From positions 372,001-436,000 of the forward strand of contig NW_026110839.1 in assembly GCF_024679095.1 (NCBI RefSeq): a stretch of 64,000 bases of DNA, read 5' to 3'. The notes under the pieces were generated by a model. That model did not search any database. It was not told the origin of the DNA and worked only from the letters and a program-made list of their open reading frames with translations. This document shows, in pieces, positions 34,616 to 50,292 of the stretch; positions within the stretch are counted from its first letter, which is position 1; the number at the start of each line of letters is the position of its first letter. Source of the DNA: Eriocheir sinensis. Lineage: Eukaryota > Arthropoda > Malacostraca > Decapoda > Varunidae. The position numbers and the translations under genes are program-made.

Positions 34616-34850
34616 CATATAAGTTATTTCTGCAAAATATATTTCATTCAAAATACATATAAAATTAATAATGATAAGTATAAAAACATATATATAAATC
34701 ATATATATATATGTCAAATATATATATATATATATAAATTGATAAATATATATATATTTTAGAAATAAATATATATAAATTAATATATATATTTACATAT
34801 AGAAATTGTTATATAAATATGGCATAAATATAAAATTAATTTCTAATTCG
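34616..34850. repeat. Divergent AT-rich patch without clear monomers
   Basis: Here the 45-bp period is lost. The stretch contains several short AT runs, TTGATAAATATATATATA, GAAATTGTTATATAAATATGG and similar motifs, and no box of either orientation until about 34,850. It lies between the arms of the 11-kb inverted repeat. No open frame of note and no RNA-like structure can be seen. It may be decayed microsatellite or the remnant of an older joint. Confidence 0.7.
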
Positions 34851-36672
34851 TAGTGAAAATAGATATACATAATTCACATAATATAACTAGTTAAATTTGG
34901 GAAAATAAATATACAAATATACATATAAATTATGTAAATTTGTATGAAATATATAAAAATACACAATCTATAAATTACGTTCATTTGTATGGAAAATGAA
35001 TACAAAATACACATATGAATAGTTAAATTTGGCCATTTAGGCATGTAAATTCACGCCAAAATGTGTAAGTAACATGAAAATAAAAACAAATTCACATGCA
35101 ATAACGTACATTGGTATAAAAATGAATAGCCACCAAATATACATAGAATAATGTTAAAATCGTATCAGAAATAAATACCACAGAATATCTAATAAAATAA
35201 TGTAATTTTGTATGAAAATAAAAGATGCAAAATAACCCATAAAATGGAAGCATGTATTTTTATAAAATACATATACAAGAATACACATAGACATAAATTG
35301 CTTTAAATTTGTATTAAAATTAATATACAAATGCACGTACTGTCAACGTAAATTTGTATTAAAATATATAAAATCTTTTATAAAACAATGTATATTTGTT
35401 TCAAAATATATATACGAATACACATAATAAATAACATTATATTTCTATAGAAATATATAAAATACACATGAAATGACATAAATACATATATAAAATATAT
35501 ATACACACAATACATTAAATAAGTGTAAATTCGCATCAAAATAATATAAACAAAATATTTATTAAAAGAATGTATTTGTATGGAAATAGATACAAATACA
35601 TACAAAATATTGTACCGTATAAACTCTTGAAGCAAAATACACAAAAATAATTTAAATTTGTATAAAAATATATTATACAAAATACACATGAAATGGAGTA
35701 AATTTCTATTGAAACTCATAGTCACAAAATACACATTACATAAATAATGTAAATTTAATTAAAATATAATGAATATGCTCCAAAATAACGAAGTATAGAA
35801 AATGCACATTAAATAATCAACAAATAATAATAAAAAATATACAAGAAACACAAATAGAGAGATAATATGAAATGAATATAAAATAAATACACAGAATGAT
35901 AATAAAATAATGTAAATTTGTGTGAAATAAAAAGATAAAATGCTCATACAACTTGCATTTTTATGAAAATATATATACCAAAATGCACATAAAATATTTA
36001 AATTTGTGTGCAACAAACATACAAAATGCAGCCTATTAATTGAATTTGTGTTGAAATAGACATGCAGGCCATATAAACAATAAATTTGTTTCAAATATAC
36101 ATGAATACATAAAATAAAAGTGAAATTTCTATAAAATATATACCAAATACTACATAAATAAATGAAATACGTATAAAATACAAAATACACATAAAATAAA
36201 GCAACTAAGTATCAAAAATAAATAAGCCTAAATGCCAATAAAAGAATGTTTACTTGTATAAATATAAATATACAAAATACACATAAAATAACGTAAAATT
36301 GTATAAAACTATATACAAAATAAATAAAAATAATTAAATTTGTATTAAAACATATAAAAAACACATACAATAAGGTAAATTTGTATTGAAATATATGTAA
36401 AAATAATATACAAACAATGCAAATTTGTTTCAAAATATATACATGAATACACATAAAATAACGTAGATTTATAAATATATATACAAAATACATAAAACGA
36501 AGTACTACGTATAAAAAGGTATTAAAATAATAATACAAAATAATGTAAATTGTATCAAAATAAATATACAAAATACCAATAAAGAATGTGTATTTGCTAA
36601 ATATAAATATTATATCTAAAATAAAGTAACGTAAATTTATATAAAAACTATATACAAAAATACCTAGAATAT
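34851..36672 (-). repeat. Degraded A-rich array
   Basis: Monomer order from about 35,080 to 36,300 follows that of 60,950-62,180 on the same strand, including ACATATACAAGAATACACAT. It is littered with one- to several-base insertions and deletions, such as ACCACAGAATATCTAATA against ACACAGAATATCAATA. Either it is an old copy under no homogenisation or it is poorly polished assembly. No gene is present. Confidence 0.8.
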
Positions 36673-39600
36673 TGGTTATTTTGTATATGTATTTACATTT
36701 CTTAATGTGTATTTGTTTATATATTTTAATACAATACAAATTTACGTTATTATATGTGTATTTGTTTAAAATATTTTGAAACAATTTTACTTTTATTTTA
36801 TGTATTTTGTATGAAAAATATATTTTCTAATTCAAATTTAGCTTATTTTGTGAAAATAAATATATAAAATAAATGTATTTTGTATATCTATTTTCACACA
36901 AATTTAATTACTTTCTGTGTATTTTGTATATAGTTTTATATGTCAAATTTACGTTATTTTACAGTGCATTTTTTATATTTGATATTTATACAAATACACA
37001 CTTTATTGGTATTTTGTTTATTTATATTTACATGAATTTACATTATTTTATGTATTTTTGTGTACATTTTCTATTCGTATTTATTTAATTTATGTGTATT
37101 TAGTATATATATTTTTATAGAAATTCACGTTATTTTATGTGTATTCGTATATATTTTGAAACATTTACATTGTTTTATATGTTTTGTACATCTATTTCAA
37201 TACAAATTTACCTTATTGTATGTGCATTTTATATATTTATTATAATACAAATTCAAATATTTTATGTGTATTTTGGTATATATAATTAAAAAAAAAATGC
37301 ATTATTTTATTGGTATTTTTCATCTTAGTTTTCATACAAATTTACATTATTTTATTAATATTCTGTGTATGTATTTTGATACGATTTTATATTATACTAT
37401 TTGTGTTTGTATATATTTTTATACATATTTTCATTATTTAATGTGTATTTTTATATATATTTTATACAAATTTACGTTATTTTAAGTGTATTTCTTTATA
37501 TAATTTCATTCAAATTTACATTATTTTAAATGTATTTTATATGTATTTCAACACAAATTTACCTAATTATTTGAGTATTGTATATTTACAAATTTAAATT
37601 ATTGTTTTTTTATATAGTTTATTATACAATTTAGGTTATTTATGTATTTTTCTATATCTAGTTTCATAAATACACATTCTTTTATTGATATTTTGTTTAT
37701 TTATTTTGACGCGAGTTTACATTTATTTAATTTATTTTCACAAATGAATAGATCATTTATTATTATTATTATTTTATTGCTATTTTGTTTATTTATTTTG
37801 ATATGAATTATGATTATATGTGTATTTTGTACATATTTTTATACGTGCATTTACATTATTTAATGTGTATTTTGTTTATATATTTTAAACAAATTAACGT
37901 TATTAAATGTGTATATTGTGTAAATATTTTGATAATTTACATTATTTTATGTATTTTGTATATAAAATTCAATTCAAATTAAGCTTATTTTATTTTTTAT
38001 TTGTATATATATTTTCATACAAATTTAATTACTTGTGTATTTTGTATATAGTTTAACAAATTTACGTTATTTTTATGTGTATTTGTATATTTATATTTAT
38101 ACAAATACACATTCTTTATTGGTATTTTGTTTATTTATTTGATACGAATTTACATTATTTTATGTGTATTTTGTATACATTTGTTTATACGTATTTATTT
38201 CTTTTTATGTGTATTTGTATATTTTATAGAAATCTACGTTATTTTATGTGTATTCGTATATATATTTTGAAACAAATTTACATTGTTTTATATGTATTTT
38301 GCATATCTATTTCAATAAATTTACCTTATTGTATGTGCATTTTGTATATTTATTTTAATACAAATTTAAATATTTTATGTGTATTTTGGTATATATATTT
38401 TATAAAAATGTTTTTTATGTGTATTGTGCATCTTAATTTTCATACAAATTTACATTATTTTATTAAGATTATGTGTATTTATTTTGATACTATTTTACAT
38501 TATTATATTTTTGTTTTGTATATATATTTTTTATACATATTGACATTATTTAATGTATTTTTTATATATATTTTATACAAATTTACGTAATTTTAGGTGT
38601 ATTTTTATATATTTTCATTCAAATTACATTATTTTATGTGTATTTTGTATATGTATTTCAATACAAATCTACCTAATTTTATGTATATTTTGTACATGTA
38701 TTTAAATACAAATTTATTTAATTATATGAGTATTTTGTATATTCATTTTCATACAAATTGAAATTAATTTTAGTATTTTTTATATATATTTTACAAAATT
38801 CATATATTTTGTATATTTTTTCTCACATATAATGTGTATCTTGCATCTTTATCGTAGTTTAGTTTATTTAATTTTATACGAATTAAAATTATTTTAGTTG
38901 TATTATATATGTATATATTTATACTTATTTATATCATTTTATTTGTGTTTTGAATATATATTTTACAGAAATTTACTCTATTTTATGGGTATTCGTATAT
39001 ATTTTGATACAATTTTACATTATTTATGTTTATTTTGCATATCTATTTCAATACAAATTTACCATATTGTATGTGTATTTAGTATATTTATTTTAATAAA
39101 AATTCAATTATTTTATGTGTATTTTTGTAAAAATATGCGATATTATTTGGGTATTTTGCATCTTTATTTTCATACAAATCTACATTATTTTAATGATATT
39201 CTGTTTATTTATTTTGTTACGATTTTACATTATTCTATGTGTATTTTGTATATATATTTTTACACACATTTACATTATTTAATGCATATTTTTTATATAT
39301 ATTTTATATAAATTTACGCTATTTTATGTGTATTTGTTTATATATTTTCATACAAATTTACAAAATATTTTATGTGTAATTTGTATAAGTATTTCAATAC
39401 CGATTTGCCTAATTTTATGTGTATTTTGCATATCTATTTTCAAACAAATTTAAATTATTTTTATGAATTTTTATATATTTTATATTAAATTTTAGTTATT
39501 TTATTTGTATTTTTTATTTATATTTTCCTACAAATATACATTCTTTTAGTGGAATTTTGTTCATTTATTTTCATAAGAATTTACATAATTTTATGTGTAT

Positions 39601-42600
39601 TTTGTATATATATTTTTCTACGTATTTACATTATTTTATGTATATTTTTTATGTATATTTTCATAAAAATTTACGTTATTTTATTGTGTGTATTCGTATA
39701 TGATTTGATACAAATTTACATTATTTTATGTTTATTTTGCATATCTATTTCAATATAGATTTACCTTATTGTATGTGTATTTTGTATATTTATTTTAATA
39801 CAAATTTAATTATTTTATGTGTACTTTGTATACATTTTCTTATACGTATTTATTTCATTTAATGTATTTGTATATATATTTTATAGTAATCTACGTTATT
39901 TTATGTGTATTGGTATATATATTTTGAAGCAAATTTACATTGTTTTATATGTATTTAGCATATCTATTTCAATATAAATTATTTTATTGTATGTGCATTT
40001 TGTATATTTATTGTAATACAAATTTAAATATTTTATTATTTTGGTATATATATTTTTATAAAAGAGTTTTATATAAATTTAAAATATTTTAAGTGTATTT
40101 TGTATATATTTTCTCATACAAATTTACATTATTTTATTGGTATTTTGTTTATTTATTTTGACGCGAATTTACATTATTTAATGTGTAGAGTTTATATATA
40201 TATATATTTATACGTATTTACGTCATTTCATGTGTATTTTGTATATATATTTTTATAGAAATATACGTTATTTTATGAGTATTCGTATATATATTTTGAA
40301 ATAAATATACATGCATTTTGTATATTAATTTTAATACAAATTTAATTATTCTATGTGTATTTTTGTATATGTATTTTTAAAAAATATGCTTTATTTTATG
40401 GGTATTTTGCATCTTTATTTTCATACAAAATTACATTATTTTATTGATATTCTGTGTATTTATTTTGATACGATTTTACATTATTCTATGTATGTTTTGT
40501 ATATATATTTCATACAAATGTACGTTATTTTATGTGAATTTGTTTTCATTTCATACAAATTTACATTATTTTATGTGTATTTTGTACATGTATTTAAATA
40601 CAAATTTAACTAATTATATGTGTATTATGTATATCTATTTTCATACAAATTGAAATTAATTTTCGTAATTTTATGTGAATTTTGTATATTTATTTTCCTA
40701 CAAATATACGTTCTTTTATCGGAATTTTGTTTATTTATTTTGATACGAATTTTCATTATTTTAGGTGTATTTGATATATATTTTTATACTTATTTACATA
40801 ATTTTATATGTATTTTAAATATATATTTTAATAGAAATTTACTCTATTTTATGTGTATTCGTATATTTATTTTGATACAAATTTATATTATTTATGTTTT
40901 TTGCAGATCTATTTCAATACAAATTTTCTTTATTGTATGTGCCTTTTGTATATTTATTTTGATGCAAATTTAATTATTTTATGTGTATTTTTGTATATAT
41001 ATTTTTAAACAAATATGCGTTATTATATGGGTATTTTGCATCTTTATTTTCATACAAATTTACATTATTTTATTGATTGTCTGTTTATTTATTTTGATAC
41101 GATTCTACGTTATTCTGTGTATTTTGTATATATATTTTTAGACATATTTACATTATTTAATGTATATTTTGTATATATATTTTATGGAAATTTACGTTAT
41201 CTTATGTGTATTTGTTTATATAGTTTCATACAAATTTACATTATTTTATATGTATTTTGTATATGTATTTCAATTAAAATTTGCCTAATTTCATGTGTAT
41301 TTTGCATACCTATTTTCAAACAAATTTAAATCATTTTTGTGTATTTTTGTATATTTTTTATACATATTTTTGTTATTTTATTTGTATTTTGTATATATAT
41401 TTTCCTACAAATATACATTCTTTTAGAGGAAATTTTGTTATTTATTTTGATACGAATTTACATTATTTTATGTGTATTTTGTATACATTTTTATGTATTT
41501 ACATTATTTTATGTGTATTTTGTATATATTTTCATAAAAATTTACGTAATTTTATTGTGTATTCGTATATATTTTGATAAAAATTTTCATTATTTTATGT
41601 GTTTTTGCATATCTATTTCAATAAAATCACCTTATTGTATGTGTATTTTGTATATTTATTTTAATACAAATTTAATTATTTTATGTATTTTTATATATTT
41701 TTTTTAAATATGAGTTATTTTATGGGTATTTTGCATCTTTAATTTTATAAATTTTTACATTACGTACATACCTTTTATACGTATTTACATTATTTAATGT
41801 GTATTTTGTTTATATATTTTGATACAAATTTACGTTATTATATGTACATTTGAATATATATTTTGATACAAATTTACAATATTTTATGTATTTTCTATAT
41901 TTATTTCAATTCAAATTTAGCATATTTTATGTGTCTTTTGTATATCTATTTTCATACAAATTTAATTATTTTTGTTTATTTTTGTATATAGTTTTATACA
42001 ATTTTACGTTATTTTATGTGTATTTTGTATATTTATATTTATATAAGTAAACATTCTTTTATTGGCATTTAGTTTATTTATTTTGATACGAATTTACATT
42101 ATTTTATGTGTATTTTGTATACATTTTTATACGTATTTACTTATTTTATGTATTTTGTATATATATTTTATAGAAATTCACGAATTATTTTATGTGTATT
42201 CGTATGTATATTTTGAAACAAATTTACATTGTTTATATGTATTTTGCATATCTATTTCAATACAAATTTACCTTATTGTATGTGCATTTTGTATATTTAT
42301 TGTAATACAATTAAATATTTTATGTGCATTTTGGTATATATTTCATAAAAATGCGTTGTTTTATGGGTATTTTGCATCTTTATTTTCACAAATTTACATT
42401 ATTTTATTAATATTCTGTGTATTTATTTTGATACTATTTACATTATTCTATTTGTGTTTTGTATATATTTTTACATATTTACATTATTTAATGTATTTTC
42501 TATATATATTTCAAAATTTTCGTTATTTTAAGTGTATTTGTTTATATATTTTATTCAAATTTACATATTTTTATGTGTATTTTGTATATGTATTTCAATA

Positions 42601-43515
42601 GAAATTTACCTAATTTCATGTGTATTTTGTATATATATTTTATACAAATTTAAATTATTTTTGTGTATTTTGTATAGAGTTTTATACAAATTTACAATAT
42701 TTTGTGTATTTTGTATATATTTTCATACAAATACACATTCTTTATTGATCTTTTGTTGATTTCTTTTGATGCGACTTTACAGTCTTTAATGTGTATTGTG
42801 TATATATATTTTTATACGTATTTACGTCCTTTCATGTATAGTTGGTATATATATTTCTAGAGAAATATACGTTATTTTATGTATTCGTATATATATTTTG
42901 AAACAAATATACATTGTTTTATGTGCATTTTGCATATTTTTCAATAAATTTCCTTATTGTACGTGCATTTTGTATATTAATTTTAATACAAATTTAGCTA
43001 TTCTATGTGTATTTTGTATATGTATTTTATAAAATATGCTTTATTTATGGGTATTTGCATCTTATTTTCATACAAAATTACATTATTTTATTGATATTCT
43101 GTATTTATTTTGATACGATTTACATTATTCTATGTATATTTTGTATATCTATTTTATACCAATGTACGTTATTTTATGAATTTGTTTTAATTTCTTAAAA
43201 ATTTAAATTATTTTATTTGAATTTTTTACCTGTATTTAAATACAAATTTAAATAATTATATTTGTTTTTTCTATATCTATTTTCATACATATTTTAATTA
43301 GTTTTGTGTATTTTGTATATATTTTATTCAAATTTCGTAATTTATGTGTATTTTGTATATTTATTTTCCTACAAATATACGTTCTTTTATCGGAATTTTA
43401 TTTATTTATTTTGATACGAATTTTCATTTTTTAGGTGTATTTGATATATATATTTTATACTTATTTACATAATTTTATATGTATTTTGAATATATATTTT
43501 CACAGAAATTTACTC
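36673..43515 (+). repeat. T-rich array, composite of two duplicated modules
   Basis: The stretch 36,870-37,550 resembles 15,060-15,490 plus 60,235-60,550. The stretch 38,835-41,005 is a direct copy of 7,950-10,195 (offset about 30,880; shared ATCGTAGTTT). The stretch 41,820-43,515 is a direct copy of 15,540-17,272. Compared with those copies it has many short deletions, for example ATTTTCACAAATTTAC near 42,385 for ATTTTCATACAAATTTAC. No gene is present. Confidence 0.85.
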
Positions 43516-46500
43516 TATATGTATATGTATAGAAAATACACATGAAATAATCTAAATTGTATCGAAATAAATGAACAAAATACCGATAAAATAATGTAAT
43601 TTTGAATGAAAATATATATAGAAAATACATAAAATAACGTAAATACAAATAAATATATACACATAAAATGATTTGAATTTGAATGAAAATAGATATAAAA
43701 TAAACTTAAAATAAGGCAAATTTATAATGAAATATAAATACAAAATACACATAAAATAATGTAGATTTGTTTCAAAATATATATACGAATACACATAAAA
43801 TAACGTAGATTTCTATAGAAATATATATACAAAATACACATGAAATGTTGTAAATACGTATAAAATATATATACAAAATACACATTAAATAATGTAAATT
43901 GTGTCAAAATAAATAATTAAAATATCAATAAAAGAAAGTGTATTTGTATGAAAATACATATACAAAATACACATAAAATACCGTAAATTTGTATAAAACT
44001 ATATATAAAAATACACAAAAATAAGTTAAATATGTATGAAAATAAATATACAAAATACACATAAAATTAGGTAAATTTGTAAAGAAATACATATACAAAA
44101 TACATAAAATAATGTAAATTTGAATGAAAATATATAAACAAATACACTTAAATTAACATAAATTTGTATAAAATATATAAAAAATACTATTAAATAATGT
44201 AAATATGTATAAAAATATATATACAAAACACAAATAGAATAATGTAAAATCGTATTAAAATAAATACACAGAAGGTAAATAAAATAATGTAAATTTGTAT
44301 GAAAATAAAGATGCAAAATACCCAGAAAATAACGCATTTTTTTTATAAAAATACAAAATACATATGAAAGGATGTAAATACGTATAAAAATATATATATA
44401 CAAAATACACATTAAATAATGTAAATTCGTCAAAATAAATAAACAAAATGTTAATAAAGAATGTGTATTTGTATGAAAATAAATATACAAAATACACATA
44501 AGATAAATATAAATTTGTATAAAACTATATACAAAATACAATATAATTTAAATTTGTATGAAAATAAATATACAAAATACACATAAAATTAGGTAAATTT
44601 GTATTGAAATACATATACAAAATACACATAAAATACTGTAAATTTGAATGAAAATACATAAACAAATACACTTAAAATAACGTAAATTTGTATAAAAATA
44701 TATACAAAACACAAATAGAATAATGTAAAATCGTATCAAAATAAATACACAGAATATTAATAAAATAATGTAAATTTGTATGAAAATAAAGAAGCAAAAT
44801 ACCCATAAAATAACGCATTTTTTTTAATATATATACAAAATACACATAAAAAATTTATTTGTATTAAAATAAATATACAAAATACACATACAATAAGGTA
44901 AATCTGTATTGAAATAGATATGCAAAATACATATAAAACAATGTAAATTTGTTTCAAAATATATATACGAATACACATAAAATAACGTAGATTTGTATAA
45001 AAATATATATACAAAATACACGTAAAATGAAGTAAATACGTATAAAAAAATGTATACAAAATACACATAAAATAATGTAAATTAGTATCAAAATAAATAA
45101 ACAAAATACTAATAAAGAATGTATTTGTATAAATATAAAAATACAAAATACACATAAAATAACGTAAATTTGTATAAAACTATACAAAAATACACAGAAG
45201 TAATTAAATTTGTATGAAAATAGGTATACAAAATACAAATAAAATAAGCTAAATTTGAATTGAAATGTATATACAAAATACATCAAATAATGTAAATTTT
45301 TATCAAAATATTTATACAAATACACATATAATAACGTAAATTTGTTTAAAAATATAAACAAAATACACATTAAGTAATGTAAATACGTATCAAAAATATG
45401 TACAAAATACACATATAATCATGTAATTCGTATCAAACTAAATAAACAAAATAGCAATAAAATAATGTAATTTTTTATGAGAAAACATATACAAATACAT
45501 ATAAAATAACGCTAATTTCTATAAAAATATATGTCCACAAATGAACGTAAAATAAATTAACTTTGGATAAAATATATATACAAAACACACATTAAATAAT
45601 GTAAATGCGTACATAAATAACCTAAATTTGTATAAAACTATATACAAAATACACAAAATAATTTAAATTTGTATGAAAAGAAATATACAAAATACACATA
45701 AAATTAGGTTAATTTCTATTGAAATACATATACAAAATACACATAAAATAATGTAAATTTGAAAGAAAATATATAAACAAATACACATATAATAACGTAA
45801 ATTTGTATGAAATATATACAAAATACACATTAAATAATGTAAATATGTATCAAAAATATATACAAAACACAAATAGAATAATGTAAAATCGTATCAAATT
45901 TATACACAGAATATTAATAAAATAATGTAAATTTGTATGAAAATTAAGATGCAAAATACATATAAAATAACGCATTTTTATAAAATTATTTATACCAAAA
46001 TACAAATAACATATTTGAATTTGTATCAAAATAAATATACAAAATGCACATAAAATAATGTAAATTTGTATTGAAATAGATATGCAAAATACATATAAAA
46101 TAATGGAAATTTGTTTCAAAATATATATGAATACACATAAAATAACGTAGATTTCTATAAAATACATATACAAAATACACATAAAATTAAGTAAATACGT
46201 ATAAAAAATGTATACAAAATACACATAAAATAATGTAAATTGTATAAATATAAATAAACAATATAGCAATAAAAGAATGTGTATTTGTATAAATATAAAT
46301 ATACAAAATGCACATAAAATAACGTAAATTTATATAAAACTATATACATAAAATAACGCAAATTTCTATAAAATATATGTACAAAATGAACATAAAATAA
46401 ATTTGCATAAAATATATATACAAAACACACATTAGATAATGTAAATGAGTATAAAAATGTATACAAAATACCTATGAAATAATCTAAATTGTATCGACTT

Positions 46501-48095
46501 AAATTAAGAAAATACCAATAAAATAATGTAATTTTGGATGAAAATATATATATAAAATACACATAAAATAACCTAAATACAAATACAAATATACACATAA
46601 AATAATTTAAAATTGAATGAAATAAATATACAAAATAAATATAAAATAAGGTAAATTTGTAATGAAATATAAGGATAAAATACACATAAAATAATATGAA
46701 TTTGCATGAAAATATATATACAAATTCACATTAAATAACATGAATTTGTATAAATTTGTATCAAAATATATACGAATACACACAATAAAATAACGTAATT
46801 TTTTTTATGAAAATGTATATACAAAATACACATAAAATAATGTAAATATGTATAAAAATATATAAACAAATACACATAAAATAATGTAAATTTGATAAAA
46901 TATATATAAATAAACCTTAAATAATGTAAATATGTATAAAAAATATATACAAAATACACATAGAATAATGTTAAATCGTATCAAAATAAATAAAGAGAAT
47001 ATCAATAAAATAATGTAAATTTGTATGAAAATAAAGCTGCAAAATATCCATATAATAACGCATATTTGCATAAAAATATATATACAAAAATACATATAAA
47101 ATAATTAAATTTGTATTAAAATAAATATACAAAATGCACGTACAATAAAGAAAATTTGTATTGAAATAGATATGCAAAATACACATCAATAATGTAAATT
47201 TGTATCAAAATATATATACGAATACTCATAAAATAGAGTAAATTTCTATGAAAATATACATACAAAATAGATATACAAAATATAACTAGTTAAATTTGTA
47301 TTTAAATACATGTACAAAAAACACATAAAATAATGTAGATTTGTATGAAATGAAAACAAATACATTTTTATATAAATATATATACAAAATACACATAGAA
47401 TAATGTAAAATCATACCAAATAAATACACAGAATATCAATAAAATAATGTAAATTTGTATTAAAATTAATATACAAAATGCACATACAATAAGGTAAATT
47501 TTTATTGAAAAAATATGCAAAATACACAGCAAACAGTGTAAATTTGTTTCAAAATATATATACGAATACACATAAAATAACGTAGATTTCTATAGAAATA
47601 TATATTCAAAATACACATGAAATGATGTAAATACGTATAAAAATATATATACAAAACACATTAAATAATGTAAATTCGTGTCAAAATAAATAAAAAATAT
47701 GAAAAGAATGTATTTGTATGAAAATAGATATACAAAATACACATAAATAACCTAAATTTGTATAAAACTATATACAAAAATAAACAAAATAATTTAAACT
47801 TGTATGAAAATAAATATACAAAACATAAAATTAGGTAAATTTGTATTGAAATACATATACAAATTACACATAAAATAATGTAAATTTGAATGAAAATATA
47901 TAAACATATAGACTTAAAATAACGTAAATTTGTATCAAATATATATACAAAAACACATTAAATAATGTAAATATGTATAAAAAAATATATACAAAACACA
48001 AATAAAATAATGTAAAATCGTATCAAAATAAATACAGAAAATATTAATAAAATAATGTAAATTTGTATGAAAATTAAGATTCAAAATACCCATGT

Positions 48096-48187
48096 CATGT
48101 GTATTCGTATATATTTTGAAACAATTTACATTGTTTATATGTATTTTGCATATCTATTTTGTGTATTCTGTATTTATTTTTGTTATA
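48096..48187 (+). repeat. T-rich inset in A-rich array
   Basis: About two monomers, from TGTCATGTGTATTCGTATAT to GTATTTATTTTTGTTATAC. It is the mirror image of 29,885-29,978 in the other arm. Confidence 0.85.
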
Positions 48188-50168
48188 CATAGAATAATGT
48201 AAAATCGTATCAAAATAAGTACACAGAATATCAATAAAATAATTTAAATTTGTATGAAAACAAAGATGCAAAATAACCATAAGATAAAGCATATTTTTTA
48301 AATACATATACAAAAATACACATAGAATAATTAAATTTGTATTAAAATTAATATACAAAATGCACACATACAATAAGGTAAATTTGTATTGAAAAAAAAC
48401 GCAAAATACAAATAAAACATTGTAAATTTGTTTCAAAATATATATACGAATACACATAAAATAACGTAGATTTCTATAGAAATATATATACAAAAAACAC
48501 ATGAAATTATGTAAATACGTATAAAAATATATATATATAAAATACATATTAAGTAATGTAAATTGTGTCAAAATAAATAAACAAAATATCATGAAAAGAA
48601 TGTATTTGTATGAAAATAAATAATAGATAATAAATTTGTATGAAATATATATGCAAGATATACATTAAATAATGTAAATATGTATAAAAAATATATACAA
48701 AAAACAAATAGAATAATGTAAGATCGTATCAAAATAAATACACTGAATATTAATAAAATAATGTAAATTTGTATGAAAATAAAGATGCAAAATTCTATCA
48801 AATAGCGCATTTATAAAAATATATATACCAAAATACACATAAAATATTTAAATTTGTATTGAAATAAATATACAAAATGCACATACAATAAGGTAAACTT
48901 CTATTGAAAGAGATATGCAAAATACATATAAAACAAAGTAAATTTGTTTCAAAATATATATACGAATACACATAAAATAACGTAGATTTCTATAAAATAT
49001 ATATACAAAATACATAAAATTAGGTAAATACGTATAAAAAAATGTAAACAAAATACACATAAAATAATATAAATTGAAACAAAATAAATAAACAAAATAC
49101 TAATAAAAGAATGTATTTGTATAAATATAAATGTACAAAATACACATACAAAATAAACATAAATAAGGTAAATTTGTAATGAAATATATACAAAATACAT
49201 AAAATAATGTAAATTTATATGAAAATATATATACAAATACACAGAAAATACTATGAATTTGTATAAAATAATATATTCAAAATAAATATTAAATAATGTA
49301 AATGCGTATAAAAATATATATAAAAGTACATATAAAATAATGTAAATTGTATCAATATAAATCAACAAAATACCAATAAAATAATATATATTTGAATGAA
49401 AATAGATTTACAAAATACACATAACATAACTAAAATTTGTATTGAAATATATACAAAATACATAAAAATAATTTGAGTTTGTATGAAAATAGATATTCAA
49501 AATACACATAAAACTAGGTAAATTTCTTTGAAATATATATACAAAATACCCATAAAATATTGTAAATTTGTGTCAGAATATATAAACAAATACACATAAA
49601 ATAACGTAAATTTGTTTGAAAATATATACAAAATACACATAGAATAATGTCAAATCGTCTCCACATGAATGAGCAGAATCTCAATAAATTCACGTAAATT
49701 TGTATGAAACTAAAGATGCAAAATACCCAGAAAATAAAGCATATTTTAATAAAAATACATATACAAAAATACACATAGAATAATTAAATTTGTATTAAAA
49801 TTAATATACAAAATGCATATACAATAAGGTAAATTTGTATTGAAAAATATGCAAAATACATAAAAGTGTAAATTTGTTTAAAAATCTATATACGAATACA
49901 CATAATATAACGTAGATTTTATAGAAAGATATATACAAAATACATGAAATGATGTAAATACGTATAAAAATATATATACAAAATACATTAAATAATTAAA
50001 TTCTCGTCAAAATAAATAAAGAAAATATCAATAAAAGAATGTGTATTTGTATGAAAATAGATATAAAAATACTCATAACATAACATAAGTTTGTATAAAA
50101 CTATTTACAAAAATACACAAAATAATTAAAATTTGTATGAAAATAAATATACAAAATACACATAAAAT

Positions 50169-50292
50169 TATTTTGTATATCTATTTTATACAAATGTACG
50201 TTATTTTATGTGAATTTGTTATTTCATACAAATTACATTATTTATGTGTATTTTGTACATGTATTTAAATACAAATTTAACTAATTACATAT
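50169..50292 (+). repeat. T-rich inset in A-rich array
   Basis: Three monomers beginning ATTTTGTATATCTATTTTAT and ending TTTAACTAATTACAT. Mirror image of 27,741-27,868. Confidence 0.82.

Noticed and set aside
34616..34850. tRNA or structured RNA gene in the divergent patch
   Set aside because: Too AT-rich, with no GC stems, no conserved loop motifs and no Pol III boxes visible.
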